From positions 62,001-126,000 of the forward strand of contig JBBJOI010000005.1 of the NCBI GenBank assembly GCA_037721555.1: 64,000 nt of DNA, written 5' to 3'. Shown here piece after piece: positions 15,044-23,488 of the stretch. The DNA is from Gaiellasilicea sp037721555 (GTDB lineage Bacteria > Actinomycetota > Thermoleophilia > Gaiellales > Gaiellaceae). A program made the translations under genes and the position numbers. Position 1 is the stretch's first letter. Each line of letters starts with the position of its first letter. Under the pieces are notes generated by a model. The model was not told the origin of the DNA and ran no database searches. It saw only the letters and a program-made list of their open reading frames with translations.

Positions 15044-18000
15044 ATGCCCGTTTGTGCGCAGTGTGGTTGCGAGGCCGCTGACGACGCGCGCTTCTGTGCC
15101 GGTTGCGGAGCGGCGCTCACCGCGGAGCCAGCGCGCGAGGAGCGGAAGGTGGTGACGGTGCTGTTTGCGGATCTGGTGGGTTCGACGGCGCGGGCGGAGA
15201 CGTTGGATCCGGAGGATGTGCGGGCGATTCTGGCGCCGTTCTATGCGCGGTTGCGGTCGGAGTTGGAGCGGTTTGGGGGGACGGTGGAGAAGTTCATCGG
15301 GGATGCGGTGATGGCGGTGTTCGGGGCGCCGGTGGCGCATGAGGACGATCCGGAGCGGGGGGTGCGGGCGGCGCTGGCGATCCGGGACTGGGCGGCCGAG
15401 GAGGGGGCGGTCCAGGTGCGGGTCGCGGTGCACACCGGGGAGGCGCTGGTGTCGCTCGGTGCTCGGCCGGTGGAGGGTGAGGGGATGGTGGCGGGGGATG
15501 TGGTGAACACGGCGGCGCGGTTGCAGTCGGCGGCGCCGGTGAACGGGATCCTGGTGGGGGAGCAGACGTTCCGGGCGACGGAGCGGGCGATCGAGTACCG
15601 GGAGGCGGAGCCGGTGACGGCGAAGGGCAAGAGCGAGCCGATCGCCGTGTGGGAGGCGGTGCAGGCCCGCTCGCGTTTCGGGGTCGACCTCGCGGCGCCC
15701 TCGGGCAGCCCGCTCGTCGGGCGGCAGCAGGAGGTCGAGCTGCTGGTCGCGGCGCTCGCGCGCGCCCGGGGCGAGCGCGCCGCCCAGCTCGTCACGCTCG
15801 TGGGCGTGCCGGGGATCGGCAAGAGCCGCCTGCTGGCCGAGCTCTTCGCAGCCATTGAAAAGGGCAACGTCCTCACGACGTGGCGGCAGGGCCGGTCGCT
15901 GTCCTACGGCGAGGGCGTCAGCTACTGGGCGCTCGGCGAGATGGTGAAGGCCCACGCGGGGATCCTCGAGACGGATGCGCCTGACGAGGCGGGCAGGAAG
16001 CTCGGGGAAGCGGTCGGGCGGTTATTGGTCGACGAGGCCGAGGCGCGCTGGGTCGAATCGCACCTGCGTCCCCTCGCGGGCATGGCCGCGGACGATCTCT
16101 CCGGGGACCGTCGTGGGGAGGCGTTCGCCGCCTGGCGCCGCTTCTTCGAGGCGCTCGCGGAAGAGCGGCCGCTCGTGCTGGTCTTCGAGGACCTGCACTG
16201 GGCCGACGACGGGCTGCTCGACTTCGTCGACCACCTCGTCGACTGGCTGACAGACGTGCAGGTGCTCGTGGTCGCGAGCGCGCGCCCCGAGCTGCTGGCG
16301 CGCCGGCCGGCCTGGGGTGGAGGCAAGGCGAACGCGACGACGGTGTCGCTGTCGCCGCTCTCGGACGAGGAGACCGCGCGGCTCGTGCACGCCTTGCTCG
16401 AGCAGTCGGTGCTCCCGGCGGAGGTGCAGTCGGCGCTGCTCGAGCGCGCTGGTGGAAACCCACTGTACGCGGAGGAGTTCGTGCGGATGGTCGCCGAGCG
16501 CGGTCACGGTCGGACCGAGCTGCCGGAGTCGGTGCAGGGGATCATCGCGGCGCGCCTCGACGGCCTCGACCCCGAGGACAAGGGCTTGCTGCAGGACGCC
16601 GCCGTGGTCGGGAAGGTCTTCTGGTCGGGCGCCCTCACCGCGATCGGCAGTCGGGAGCGCTTCGCGGTCGAGGAGCGGCTGCACGCGCTCGAGCGGCGCG
16701 AGCTCGTTCGGCGCGAGCGGCGCAGCTCCGTCGCCGGGGAGAGCGAGTACGCCTTCCGTCACGTCCTCGTCCGCGACGTCGCCTATGGCGCCATCCCGCG
16801 CGCCGCCCGGGCCGACCGGCACCGTGCCGCCGCGGAATGGATCGAGTCGCTCGGCCGCCCCGAGGACCACGCCGACCTGCTCGCGCACCACTACCTGTCC
16901 GCGCTCGAGCTGGCCCGGGCCGCGGGCGCCGATCCGGCTGAATTCGCGAGACCGGCCGCGACCGCGCTGCAGCGGGCCGGCGACCGCGCGTTCGCGCTCA
17001 ACGCCTTCCAGCCTGCGGCACGTTTCTACGGTGAGGCGCTCGAGCTCGGTGTCGACGAGCGTGAGCGGCCGCGCGTGCTCTTCCGGCTCGGCGCCGTCTT
17101 CCACCTCACCTCGGACGAGCGCCGGATCCAGACCCTCGAGGGAGCCCGGGACGCCCTCCTCGCTGCCGGTGATCCTGAGACCGCGGCCGAGGCGAGCCTC
17201 CTCCTCGCCGAGGCGTGGTGGTTCCGGGGGGAGCGGGATCAGTCGCGTGAGCACCTCGAGCGGGCGCAGGAGCTCGTGCGCGGGCGAGACGCCTCGCCGG
17301 CGGGCATTCGGGTGCTCGCGCAGGTCGGGCGCTACCGGATGCTCGCCGACGAGAACGAGGAGGCGATCCAGGCTGCTAGACAGGCCCTTGCGCTCGCGGA
17401 CGAGCTCGGGGTCGACGAGTCGCGACCGCTCGCGCTGAACGTTCTCGGGACCGCGCGAGCCAACTCGGGTGACCTGGGCGGGATCGCCGATCTCGAGCGG
17501 GCGATCGAGATCGCCGTCGCCGCGAACGATCCAGACGCCGCACGCGCGTACAACAATTTGGGGGCCGTTCTCTACGCGCAAGGGGAGCTCCGCCGCGGCG
17601 CCGCGATGTGGCGTGAGGGTAAGGACGTCGCCGATCGGCTCGGCAACGCGACCGTCGGCCGCTACATCAGCGGCGTTGTTGTCTGGGCCGATCACGACGC
17701 CGGCAATTGGGACGAGGCCCTTCGTGCCGCCGATGCGTTCATCGCCGAGTGTGAGGCCGGGTCGTCGCACTACCTCGAGGGAGATGCACACGGCCTCCGT
17801 GCGCGCATCCTCTTCGCCCGCGACGAAGTGGAAGAAGCGCTCGCGGCCGCGGCCCGAGCTGTGGAGCTCGGGCGCAAGGTGAAGGACCCCCAGGCGATGC
17901 GACCCGCGCTCGGCGTTCACATGCGTATCAACCTGCGGCTCGGCCGCATCGCCGAGGCTCGGGCGGCTGCGCGGGAATTGCTCTCGCTGGGTGGCGTGAT

Positions 18001-18325
18001 GGTTGAGCTCGCCTTCGCCGCGGACCCTCTCAATCTCGGTGACGAGGTCGGCGCGGCGATCGCGGAACGGCCCGAGACGCGGTGGACGCAGGCGGCACGC
18101 ATGATTCTCGAGGGGCAGCTCGAGGATGCGGCCGACCTGCTCGAGCACATGGGCGACCTTGCCTTTTCCGCCGACGTGCGGCTCCGAGCGGCGAAGGCGC
18201 TCGTCGCGCAAGGTCGCCGCGCCGAGGCGGACGCGCAGCTCGCGAAGGCGCTCGCCTTCTACCGCTCGGCCGGCGCGAAGCGCTACCTCCGCGAGGCCGA
18301 GGCGCTCCTGGCCGCGACCGCATAG
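15044..18325 (+). CDS. Class III adenylate/guanylate cyclase - AAA ATPase - TPR regulator (1093 aa)
   Basis: Domains in order: a double-CxxC zinc ribbon (MPVCAQCGC... FCAGCGAAL, residues 1-27); a class III cyclase domain (about 35-205; VTVLFADLVGSTARAE metal site, VEKFIGDAVMAVFGAP, DVVNTAARLQ); an AAA ATPase (Walker A GVPGIGKS about 254-261, Walker B LVLVFEDLHWADD); and a long C-terminal array of TPR-like helices. Large signalling proteins of this build are abundant paralogues in soil actinobacteria; most have no known input. Start: ATG 15044, after GGGTG; an in-frame extension to 15020 lacks support. Codon choice in the cyclase part (about 15130-15660) is strongly G-ending, unlike the C-ending remainder. 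Confidence 0.9.
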   Translation: MPVCAQCGCEAADDARFCAGCGAALTAEPAREERKVVTVLFADLVGSTARAETLDPEDVRAILAPFYARLRSELERFGGTVEKFIGDAVMAVFGAPVAHEDDPERGVRAALAIRDWAAEEGAVQVRVAVHTGEALVSLGARPVEGEGMVAGDVVNTAARLQSAAPVNGILVGEQTFRATERAIEYREAEPVTAKGKSEPIAVWEAVQARSRFGVDLAAPSGSPLVGRQQEVELLVAALARARGERAAQLVTLVGVPGIGKSRLLAELFAAIEKGNVLTTWRQGRSLSYGEGVSYWALGEMVKAHAGILETDAPDEAGRKLGEAVGRLLVDEAEARWVESHLRPLAGMAADDLSGDRRGEAFAAWRRFFEALAEERPLVLVFEDLHWADDGLLDFVDHLVDWLTDVQVLVVASARPELLARRPAWGGGKANATTVSLSPLSDEETARLVHALLEQSVLPAEVQSALLERAGGNPLYAEEFVRMVAERGHGRTELPESVQGIIAARLDGLDPEDKGLLQDAAVVGKVFWSGALTAIGSRERFAVEERLHALERRELVRRERRSSVAGESEYAFRHVLVRDVAYGAIPRAARADRHRAAAEWIESLGRPEDHADLLAHHYLSALELARAAGADPAEFARPAATALQRAGDRAFALNAFQPAARFYGEALELGVDERERPRVLFRLGAVFHLTSDERRIQTLEGARDALLAAGDPETAAEASLLLAEAWWFRGERDQSREHLERAQELVRGRDASPAGIRVLAQVGRYRMLADENEEAIQAARQALALADELGVDESRPLALNVLGTARANSGDLGGIADLERAIEIAVAANDPDAARAYNNLGAVLYAQGELRRGAAMWREGKDVADRLGNATVGRYISGVVVWADHDAGNWDEALRAADAFIAECEAGSSHYLEGDAHGLRARILFARDEVEEALAAAARAVELGRKVKDPQAMRPALGVHMRINLRLGRIAEARAAARELLSLGGVMVELAFAADPLNLGDEVGAAIAERPETRWTQAARMILEGQLEDAADLLEHMGDLAFSADVRLRAAKALVAQGRRAEADAQLAKALAFYRSAGAKRYLREAEALLAATA

Positions 18326-19024
18326 CTACCCGCGCCGGAGCGAGCGCCAGAGCAGGTCAGCGTTCGGCAGCAGGAAGCCGACGCAGATCGCCGGCAGCGC
18401 GGGAAGGCCGGCAACGTCCGTCGTCGCGGTCAACACGAGCGTCAGGCCGAGGAGCGCTGTCATCGCCAACCACGTCCACGCGACGCGCAGGCCGAAACGA
18501 GCCGCCGCCGCGAGGAAGAGCGAGAAGAAGAGGATGTCGGGCGGCCCGATGTTCGCGCTGTCCTGCTCGCCCGGGATCCGGAAGGCAATCGAGACGTCGT
18601 CGAACACGCTCGGTTGCTCCGAGACGATGTAGTCCGTGGGGCCGCGCCAGACCGACAGCACATCGACGAACGGGATCACGACGGCGATCAGCACGGTCCA
18701 GGAGACCGCTTCGAAGTAGCTGAGAAACCAGAAGCCGAGGGCCGTCAACGCGAAGAGTTTGGCGAGATTAAAGAGGACGTCGAGCTCTGCGGCCCGCAAG
18801 AGCAACGCGAGCACGAGGAGCGCGAGAGCGACGAGCAAGAGGCCTCGGCGGAACGCGACCGGTAGGGCGAGCCAGGGGACGAGCAGGAACGCGGGGATCA
18901 GCACGACCGTCAGGAACGCGAGATCCCAGTTGAGGCCGGCGTCCCAGAGCTGCCCGGCCGCTGCGGTGTAGACGGCGAGGAGCATCGCGAGAGCTACCAG
19001 AGCCGCGAAGCGCGGCCGGCTCAA
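18326..19024 (-). CDS. Polytopic membrane protein (232 aa)
   Basis: About seven hydrophobic spans. A conserved-looking loop (VWRGPTDYIVSEQPSVF... IPGEQDSANIGPPDILFF) sits between spans 4 and 5, and might carry function, with acidic residues near the membrane. Family not recognised; the PPD-x-L-F motif recalls presenilin-like or signal-peptide-peptidase-like helices (GxGD-type), but the match is weak and no catalytic pair is certain. Start: TTG 19024 overlapping the TGA of the uracil-DNA-glycosylase-like gene (TTGA), which argues for coupling; an ATG lies 10-20 codons further on. Confidence 0.65.
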   Translation of the reverse strand: MSRPRFAALVALAMLLAVYTAAAGQLWDAGLNWDLAFLTVVLIPAFLLVPWLALPVAFRRGLLLVALALLVLALLLRAAELDVLFNLAKLFALTALGFWFLSYFEAVSWTVLIAVVIPFVDVLSVWRGPTDYIVSEQPSVFDDVSIAFRIPGEQDSANIGPPDILFFSLFLAAAARFGLRVAWTWLAMTALLGLTLVLTATTDVAGLPALPAICVGFLLPNADLLWRSLRRG

Positions 19025-19608
19025 TAGGGCGGAAGCTCTTGGTACCAGGCGCCGACAGCCTTGAACGCATTCCAGAACGCGGTCTTGGCGGCCGCTTCGT
19101 CGAGCGCGGCGTCGATGTCCGGGACGACGAGCGTCTCGATCGTCGCCGTAAACCGTTGCAGCCCTTCGCCGTCCGGCCGGAGGGCATCGGCGAGCGGGAA
19201 TGCGAGCGCGTTCAGGAAATCGACCGCGCGCTGGCCCATAACGACGAGGAGCTTCGGCTGGACGATGTGCAGCTCGCGGTTCAGCCACGGGCCGGCCTCG
19301 TCGGGATCCTGGCCCAAGAACTTGAGGCAGTTCGTCCCGTACACGGCCATCGGGTCCACGCGTAGGCGCTGCAGCGACTTCAGGAGCGCCTGGCCGGCGC
19401 GCCCGTAGAACGCGACCCCCTCGTGCACCTCCGAGGCTTGCGGCTCGTACTTGAGCAGGAAGACGTCGGCGAGCGGGTGTCCGGATCCGAGCACGGGAAC
19501 GTGCGACTCGTCCCCGGCGCGCCCGATCTCGTCCCCGAGCTCGTTGATCTCGGAGATGGCCTTCTGGAGGTAGCGCTCGTAGATCTCGTCGGTGGGCACG
19601 GCAGACAC
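19021..19608 (-). CDS. Divergent uracil-DNA glycosylase superfamily protein (195 aa)
   Basis: The chain follows family-4 uracil-DNA glycosylases: VPVLGSGHPLADVFLL, then EGVAFYGRAGQALLKSL (cf. G-x-P-F-x-G-R-x-G), VYGTNCLKF, and ELHIVQPKLLVVMGQRA. However, where family 4 has GEAPG the sequence reads KYEPQASE, so the uracil-activating loop is altered, and the Fe-S cysteines are not evident. It may be catalytically changed or inactive. Start: GTG 19608 with GAGGAC upstream; the open frame continues to 19722 through low-quality sequence. Confidence 0.75.
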   Translation of the reverse strand: MSAVPTDEIYERYLQKAISEINELGDEIGRAGDESHVPVLGSGHPLADVFLLKYEPQASEVHEGVAFYGRAGQALLKSLQRLRVDPMAVYGTNCLKFLGQDPDEAGPWLNRELHIVQPKLLVVMGQRAVDFLNALAFPLADALRPDGEGLQRFTATIETLVVPDIDAALDEAAAKTAFWNAFKAVGAWYQELPPY

Positions 19609-19688
19609 AGCTCTGTCCTCTTTAGGGGGTCCTCGCGCGCTGAGCATCCGCCCTCGGATGCGAAGCCTGCGCAACGGATCTTTCTCCT

Positions 19689-21416
19689 CTACCGCACCTT
19701 TTCCTTGACCTGCGCGACCCACTTGAGGCTCTGCAGCAGCGCGAGCGACTTCGGTCGCCGCAGCACCTCCGCGCTCCGCAGCGAGATCATGAACTCCTCC
19801 GGCCCGTCGAAGGCACGCATGCGCAGTGCGCCTGTACCGACCCCCTGCAGGACATGAGCATCGGATCCGGCACCGGCGACGAGGTTGTACTTCCGGGCGA
19901 AGCGGAGCGCCTCGTCGTTGTACGTCTCGAAGAGCAGGCGTGCGTTGTAGACCTCGAACACGTCGACCTCCGCGAGATGCCGGTGCAGCGTCACCGGATC
20001 GGCGATCGCGTGCATCCGGTCAAAGGGGTGCGGGAGGTAGACGAGCCCGCCCTGCTCGCGGATCGCGGCAATCGTGTCGGCGAACGAGAGCCCGCGAGGG
20101 ATCTCCTTCTGGAGGAAGAGGCCGATCACCTCGCCCTGGCCGCTCGTCTTCACCTCCTCGCCCGGAATCACGATCAGGTCTCGCCCGCGCGCCGCTCGAG
20201 CCGCCTCGAGCGCGCCGCCGAAGGCGTTGTGGTCGGTGACCGCGATCGCGCCGAGCCCTTCCGCCTCAGCGTGGTCGAGTAGTTCCTCCACCTCGATCGA
20301 GCAGTCGTGCGACCACGACGTGTGCATATGGAGATCGGCGACGACCCAGGGCCGGTCGGCCAGCGGGTTCTGCTCCCGGCGTGGGGTGCGACGGCGGACC
20401 CCGAGACCGCGGTAGAGCTCGTCGAGCTCGCGGGCGACGTCGGCGAAGTCCCGCGCTTGCGAGCGGGCCGCGGCTGCTCGTCGGCACCGGAGGGGTTCGT
20501 CGTTGGCGAGCCGGGCGATTGCGGCGGCCATCAGCTCGGGCTGCTCGAAGAGGCCCGAGGCGTTCGCGACGGCGGACTCGCTCGCGGCAGCTTCGAGCAG
20601 GAGCCGGGGTGAGCCGGTCGGCGCGGGCGCGAAGATCGCTGCCTGCCCGAAGAGCTCCGCGCGTGACGTCGGCAGGCGGCCGGAGCGCACGTGCACGCGC
20701 TCGCGCAGGCCGAGCGGTATCGCCGGCCGGGCCGAGAGCGGCTTCGTCCGCAGGAGGACGATCTCCCAGTCGGGCAGCTCCCGGAGCGATCGCAGCGCCG
20801 CCCGTGCGACCGGCAGCGACGCGGTGTGGAACTCCACGACGATCAGGTTGCGCTTGGCGATCGGGCGGAAGAGCTGGAGATCGACCCCGGCCGACAACAC
20901 CTTGTAGTCCCCCGGGAACCGCGCTGCCGCTGCCGCCGCCGTCTCGTCGGAAACGGCAAGGAGGGCGTCGATCCGGCCGAGCAGCTTCTCCCGCACCGCC
21001 TTGCGTGGCGGGTACGTCAGCCGCTCGGGCGAGAAGAAGGTCGCGACGGCGAGCGTCTGGGCGTCGCGCAGGGCGAGGTAGGAGATGCTCGGGAGACCCG
21101 GCTCGAAGCCATGCACGACGTCGTAGTCGCCCTGGCTCAGCGCCAGCGTGAGGTTCGCACGGACACCCACGGGTACGCCGAGGCTCGAGCGGCGCGACAC
21201 CGGCACGCTCGGTCCGACGGCGATCACGTCCGCCGCCTCGCTCCGGTTCAACGCGCGCCGCCCGGCGAGCAGGTCGCCGGCACGGCTCGACGGAGCGAGG
21301 ACGGTGACGGTGTGCCCGAGCTTGCGGAGCTCGCGTGCGATGCCGGCGACGTGCTCGTTGACCTCGTGCGGCTGCGACCACGCGAACGGCGTCACGAGGC
21401 AGATGCGAAGGGTCAC
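19689..21416 (-). CDS. Glycosyltransferase (GT4-like) fused to a PHP phosphoesterase domain (575 aa)
   Basis: Residues 1-345 are a GT-B glycosyltransferase: ICLVTPFAWSQPHEVNEHVAGIARELRKLGH is a GT4 N-terminal half (the usual Gly-rich turn is QPHEVNEH here), with FAPAPTGSPRLLLEAAASES as the nucleotide-sugar Glu region. Residues about 365-575 are a PHP domain: VVADLHMHTSWSHDC (first metal histidines), VTDHNAFGG, VIPGEEV, YLPHPFDR, and AGAGSDAHV near the end. PHP proteins hydrolyse phosphate esters or act on nucleotide metabolites. GTG start. A single chain doing sugar transfer and phosphoester hydrolysis is unusual; the C-terminal half could release phosphate from the glycosylated product (inference). 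Confidence 0.88.
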   Translation of the reverse strand: MTLRICLVTPFAWSQPHEVNEHVAGIARELRKLGHTVTVLAPSSRAGDLLAGRRALNRSEAADVIAVGPSVPVSRRSSLGVPVGVRANLTLALSQGDYDVVHGFEPGLPSISYLALRDAQTLAVATFFSPERLTYPPRKAVREKLLGRIDALLAVSDETAAAAAARFPGDYKVLSAGVDLQLFRPIAKRNLIVVEFHTASLPVARAALRSLRELPDWEIVLLRTKPLSARPAIPLGLRERVHVRSGRLPTSRAELFGQAAIFAPAPTGSPRLLLEAAASESAVANASGLFEQPELMAAAIARLANDEPLRCRRAAAARSQARDFADVARELDELYRGLGVRRRTPRREQNPLADRPWVVADLHMHTSWSHDCSIEVEELLDHAEAEGLGAIAVTDHNAFGGALEAARAARGRDLIVIPGEEVKTSGQGEVIGLFLQKEIPRGLSFADTIAAIREQGGLVYLPHPFDRMHAIADPVTLHRHLAEVDVFEVYNARLLFETYNDEALRFARKYNLVAGAGSDAHVLQGVGTGALRMRAFDGPEEFMISLRSAEVLRRPKSLALLQSLKWVAQVKEKVR

Positions 21417-21448
21417 CGTTCGAGTGTAGCCCCGGGTAGAGTCAGCTC

Positions 21449-21691
21449 ATGGAAGGCGTCTCGATCAAGGTTCGCGAGGACGGGCCGTACCTCGTCCGCG
21501 GCCCATTCACGCTGCTCGACGCCGACGGTAACGAGTTCGAGGTGCCGCCGGGAACGGCTGTTGCGCTCTGTCGGTGCGGGGGCTCGACGAACAAGCCCTT
21601 CTGCGACTCCACGCACTCGAAGATCGGCTTCCAGGCGGCGGAGCGGGCCGTCCGCGAGGTCGCGGTCGACGAGCGATCCAGCCTTAGCTGA
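21449..21691 (+). CDS. CDGSH iron-sulfur domain protein (80 aa)
   Basis: CRCGGSTNKPFCDSTH is the 3Cys-1His ligand motif of the mitoNEET/CDGSH fold, which binds a labile 2Fe-2S cluster. Small single-domain bacterial versions are thought to act in electron transfer or cluster delivery. ATG start. It is divergent from the GT-PHP gene by 32 bases. Confidence 0.93.
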   Translation: MEGVSIKVREDGPYLVRGPFTLLDADGNEFEVPPGTAVALCRCGGSTNKPFCDSTHSKIGFQAAERAVREVAVDERSSLS

Positions 21692-21692
21692 G

Positions 21693-21875
21693 CTAGGCGA
21701 CCCCGCCGAGCGCGTAGAACGCGCCGAAGGCGAAGAGGATCGCGCCGACGACGCCGTAGGCCAGCGGCGTCACGCCGTGTCCCTGCGCGCGCGCTTGCGC
21801 GCCGAGGCGGTCGCGGAGCACGAAGAGGAGCGCGCCGAACGCGAGGACGATGGCTCCGACGATGGCCTCTGTCAC
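21693..21875 (-). CDS. Small two-span membrane protein (60 aa)
   Basis: MTEAIVGAIVLAFGALLFVL forms span one; ...GVVGAILFAFGAFYALGGVA ends in span two, with a basic loop (RDRLGAQARAQG) between. The two spans look like an internal duplication (GAI-x-x-AFGA in both). No family named. Its stop abuts the CDGSH stop (convergent). Confidence 0.65.
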   Translation of the reverse strand: MTEAIVGAIVLAFGALLFVLRDRLGAQARAQGHGVTPLAYGVVGAILFAFGAFYALGGVA

Positions 21876-21900
21876 TGTCCTGGGGAAGTCGGAGAGGGAG

Positions 21901-21939
21901 GTTGCGGGGGCGGCGCGCTACGGCGCACGCCCCCGCAAC
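21901..21939 (-). terminator. Strong hairpin downstream of ino1
   Basis: Twelve-base-pair stem (21901-21912 with 21928-21939, GTTGCGGGGGCG/CGCCCCCGCAAC) lying just after the ino1 stop on the minus strand. No T run follows, as often in high-GC genomes. Confidence 0.6.
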
Positions 21940-21944
21940 GGCCT

Positions 21945-23453
21945 CTAGACGGCGGCGGCAGTCGCTGCCTTCGTCTGCTTGACGGCGTTCTGGGCGATGA
22001 ACTTCTCGGTCAGGTCGTACGCCTCGTCGTCGACGATCTGGACCGGCGGCGACTTCATCAGGTAGCTCGAGGGACCTTCGAGCGCTCCCGCGATGCCGTT
22101 GTTCAGTGCCAGCTTCGCCATCCGGACGGCGTCGATCACGATCCCGGCCGAGTTCGGTGAATCCCAGACCTCGAGCTTGAGCTCGATGTTCAGGGGCACG
22201 TCGCCGAACGAGGAGCCCTCCATGCGGATGAACGCCCACTTCCGGTCGGTGAGCCAGGGCACGTAGTCCGAGGGGCCGACGTGGACGTTCTCTGCGCCCA
22301 TGTCGTAGTCGAGCATCGAGGTGACGGCGTTCGTCTTCGAGATCTTCTTCGACTCGAGGCGGCTGCGCTCGAGCATGTTCAGGAAGTCGGAGTTGCCGCC
22401 CACGTTCAGCTGCATCGTCTTGTCGAGCTTGACGCCGCGCTCGCGGAAGAGGCTCGTCAGGACGCGATGCGTGATCGTCGCGCCGACCTGCGACTTGATG
22501 TCGTCGCCGATGATCGGGAGGCCCTTCTCCTGGAAGCGCTTCTGCCAGTAGTTCTCCCGCGCGATGAAGACAGGCATGCAGTTGACGAGCGCGACGCCCG
22601 CCTCCAGGCACTGCTCGGCGTACCACTTGGCGGCCATCTCGGAGCCGACCGGGAGGTAGCTGACGACGACGTCGGTGCGGGTCTCCTTGAGAATGCCGAC
22701 GATGTCGTCCGTCTCGCCGGGCGCCTTCGTGACGACCTCGGAGATGTACTTGCCGAGCCCGTCGTGGGTCATGCCTCGACCGACGCGGATGCCCGTCTTC
22801 GGCACCTCGGCGAACTTGATCGTGTCGTTCGGGTGCGCCCAGATTGCGTCGGCGAGATCTTTGCCGACCTTGTCCGTCGTGACGTCGAACGCGGCCGTGA
22901 ACTCGATGTCGTGAACGTGGTAGCCGCCCAGGTTCACGTGCATCAGGCCCGGTACGAACTGATCGTCCGGTGCCTCCTTGTAGTACTCGACGCCCTGCAG
23001 GAGCGAGTTGGCGCAGTTGCCGACTCCGACGATCGCGACGCGAACCTTGTCCTTGCTCCGGCCGCGGCCGTTCGACGAGCCGTTGCTCGAGCCGTTCTTG
23101 CCAGCCATGGTTTCCTTTCGAGTTCTGTTGGAAGAGAAGGGGACCTCGAGCGCGTCCGCCAGTGTGCGGAGCACGAGATCGTTGACGTTCTGCCTGCGCC
23201 TGCCAGCGGCACTTTTGAGCTCGCGACGGAGGTCTGGCGGCATGCGCAGAACGACGGCGCCGGCTGCGCCGGCGATCGCCTTCCGACGCCGGCCGCTAGG
23301 CTCGAAGGGAACGCTGAACCGGTCTGCTAGCAGCCCGACGACGACGTCATTCAGGTTCGAGCTGCGACGGGCTACCTCACGTACCACCGCTCGCTTGAGC
23401 GGGGGCGGCATGCGGATGAGGACGCTCGTTCGCAGTGGAGTGCTAGCAGACAA
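21945..23453 (-). CDS. ino1: Tandem ribbon-helix-helix domain fused to inositol-3-phosphate synthase (502 aa; Ino1 part 387 aa)
   Basis: The Ino1 part begins at Met116 (ATG 23108): VRVAIVGVGNCANSLLQGVEYY is the NAD-binding start of actinobacterial-type inositol-3-phosphate synthase, with VVVSYLPVGSE, INMPV-type CMPVFIA, GDDIKSQVGATI and DYDMGAENVHVGPSDYVPWL following. It converts glucose-6-phosphate to inositol-3-phosphate. Upstream, in the same open frame without a stop, residues about 8-105 hold two homologous repeats (VLIRMPPPLKRAVV...NLNDVVVGLLAD and VVLRMPPDLRRELK...NVNDLVLRTLAD), each a strand-helix-helix like Arc/HicB-type DNA-binding domains. The only start for the long form is TTG 23453. 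An AAAGGA just before Met116 suggests Ino1 is also made alone. Whether the fusion protein exists is unproven. Confidence 0.85.
   Translation of the reverse strand: MSASTPLRTSVLIRMPPPLKRAVVREVARRSSNLNDVVVGLLADRFSVPFEPSGRRRKAIAGAAGAVVLRMPPDLRRELKSAAGRRRQNVNDLVLRTLADALEVPFSSNRTRKETMAGKNGSSNGSSNGRGRSKDKVRVAIVGVGNCANSLLQGVEYYKEAPDDQFVPGLMHVNLGGYHVHDIEFTAAFDVTTDKVGKDLADAIWAHPNDTIKFAEVPKTGIRVGRGMTHDGLGKYISEVVTKAPGETDDIVGILKETRTDVVVSYLPVGSEMAAKWYAEQCLEAGVALVNCMPVFIARENYWQKRFQEKGLPIIGDDIKSQVGATITHRVLTSLFRERGVKLDKTMQLNVGGNSDFLNMLERSRLESKKISKTNAVTSMLDYDMGAENVHVGPSDYVPWLTDRKWAFIRMEGSSFGDVPLNIELKLEVWDSPNSAGIVIDAVRMAKLALNNGIAGALEGPSSYLMKSPPVQIVDDEAYDLTEKFIAQNAVKQTKAATAAAV
23113..23118 (-). promoter_or_regulatory. 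Internal Shine-Dalgarno before Ino1 Met116
   Basis: AAAGGA lies 4 bases before the ATG at 23108, inside the RHH-Ino1 reading frame. It decides between one fused product and two products: it supports independent initiation of Ino1. Confidence 0.6.
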
Positions 23454-23488
23454 ACTGCTATCAGTTTATCAGGTTTCGACTCGAACCT
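23444..23488. promoter_or_regulatory. Cluster of inverted and direct repeats at the RHH-Ino1 start
   Basis: TAGCAG-N5-CTGCTA (23444-23460) spans the TTG start; TATCAG-TT-TATCAG (23459-23472) is a direct repeat with 8-base period; AGGTTTCGACTCGAACCT (23471-23488) is an almost perfect inverted repeat with one bulged T. Ribbon-helix-helix proteins bind such short repeats, so autoregulation by the adjacent domain is a reasonable inference. Confidence 0.5.

Noticed and set aside
16022..18211. 729-residue antisense frame over the cyclase/AAA/TPR gene
   Set aside because: Shadow frame; no start signal and no domain.
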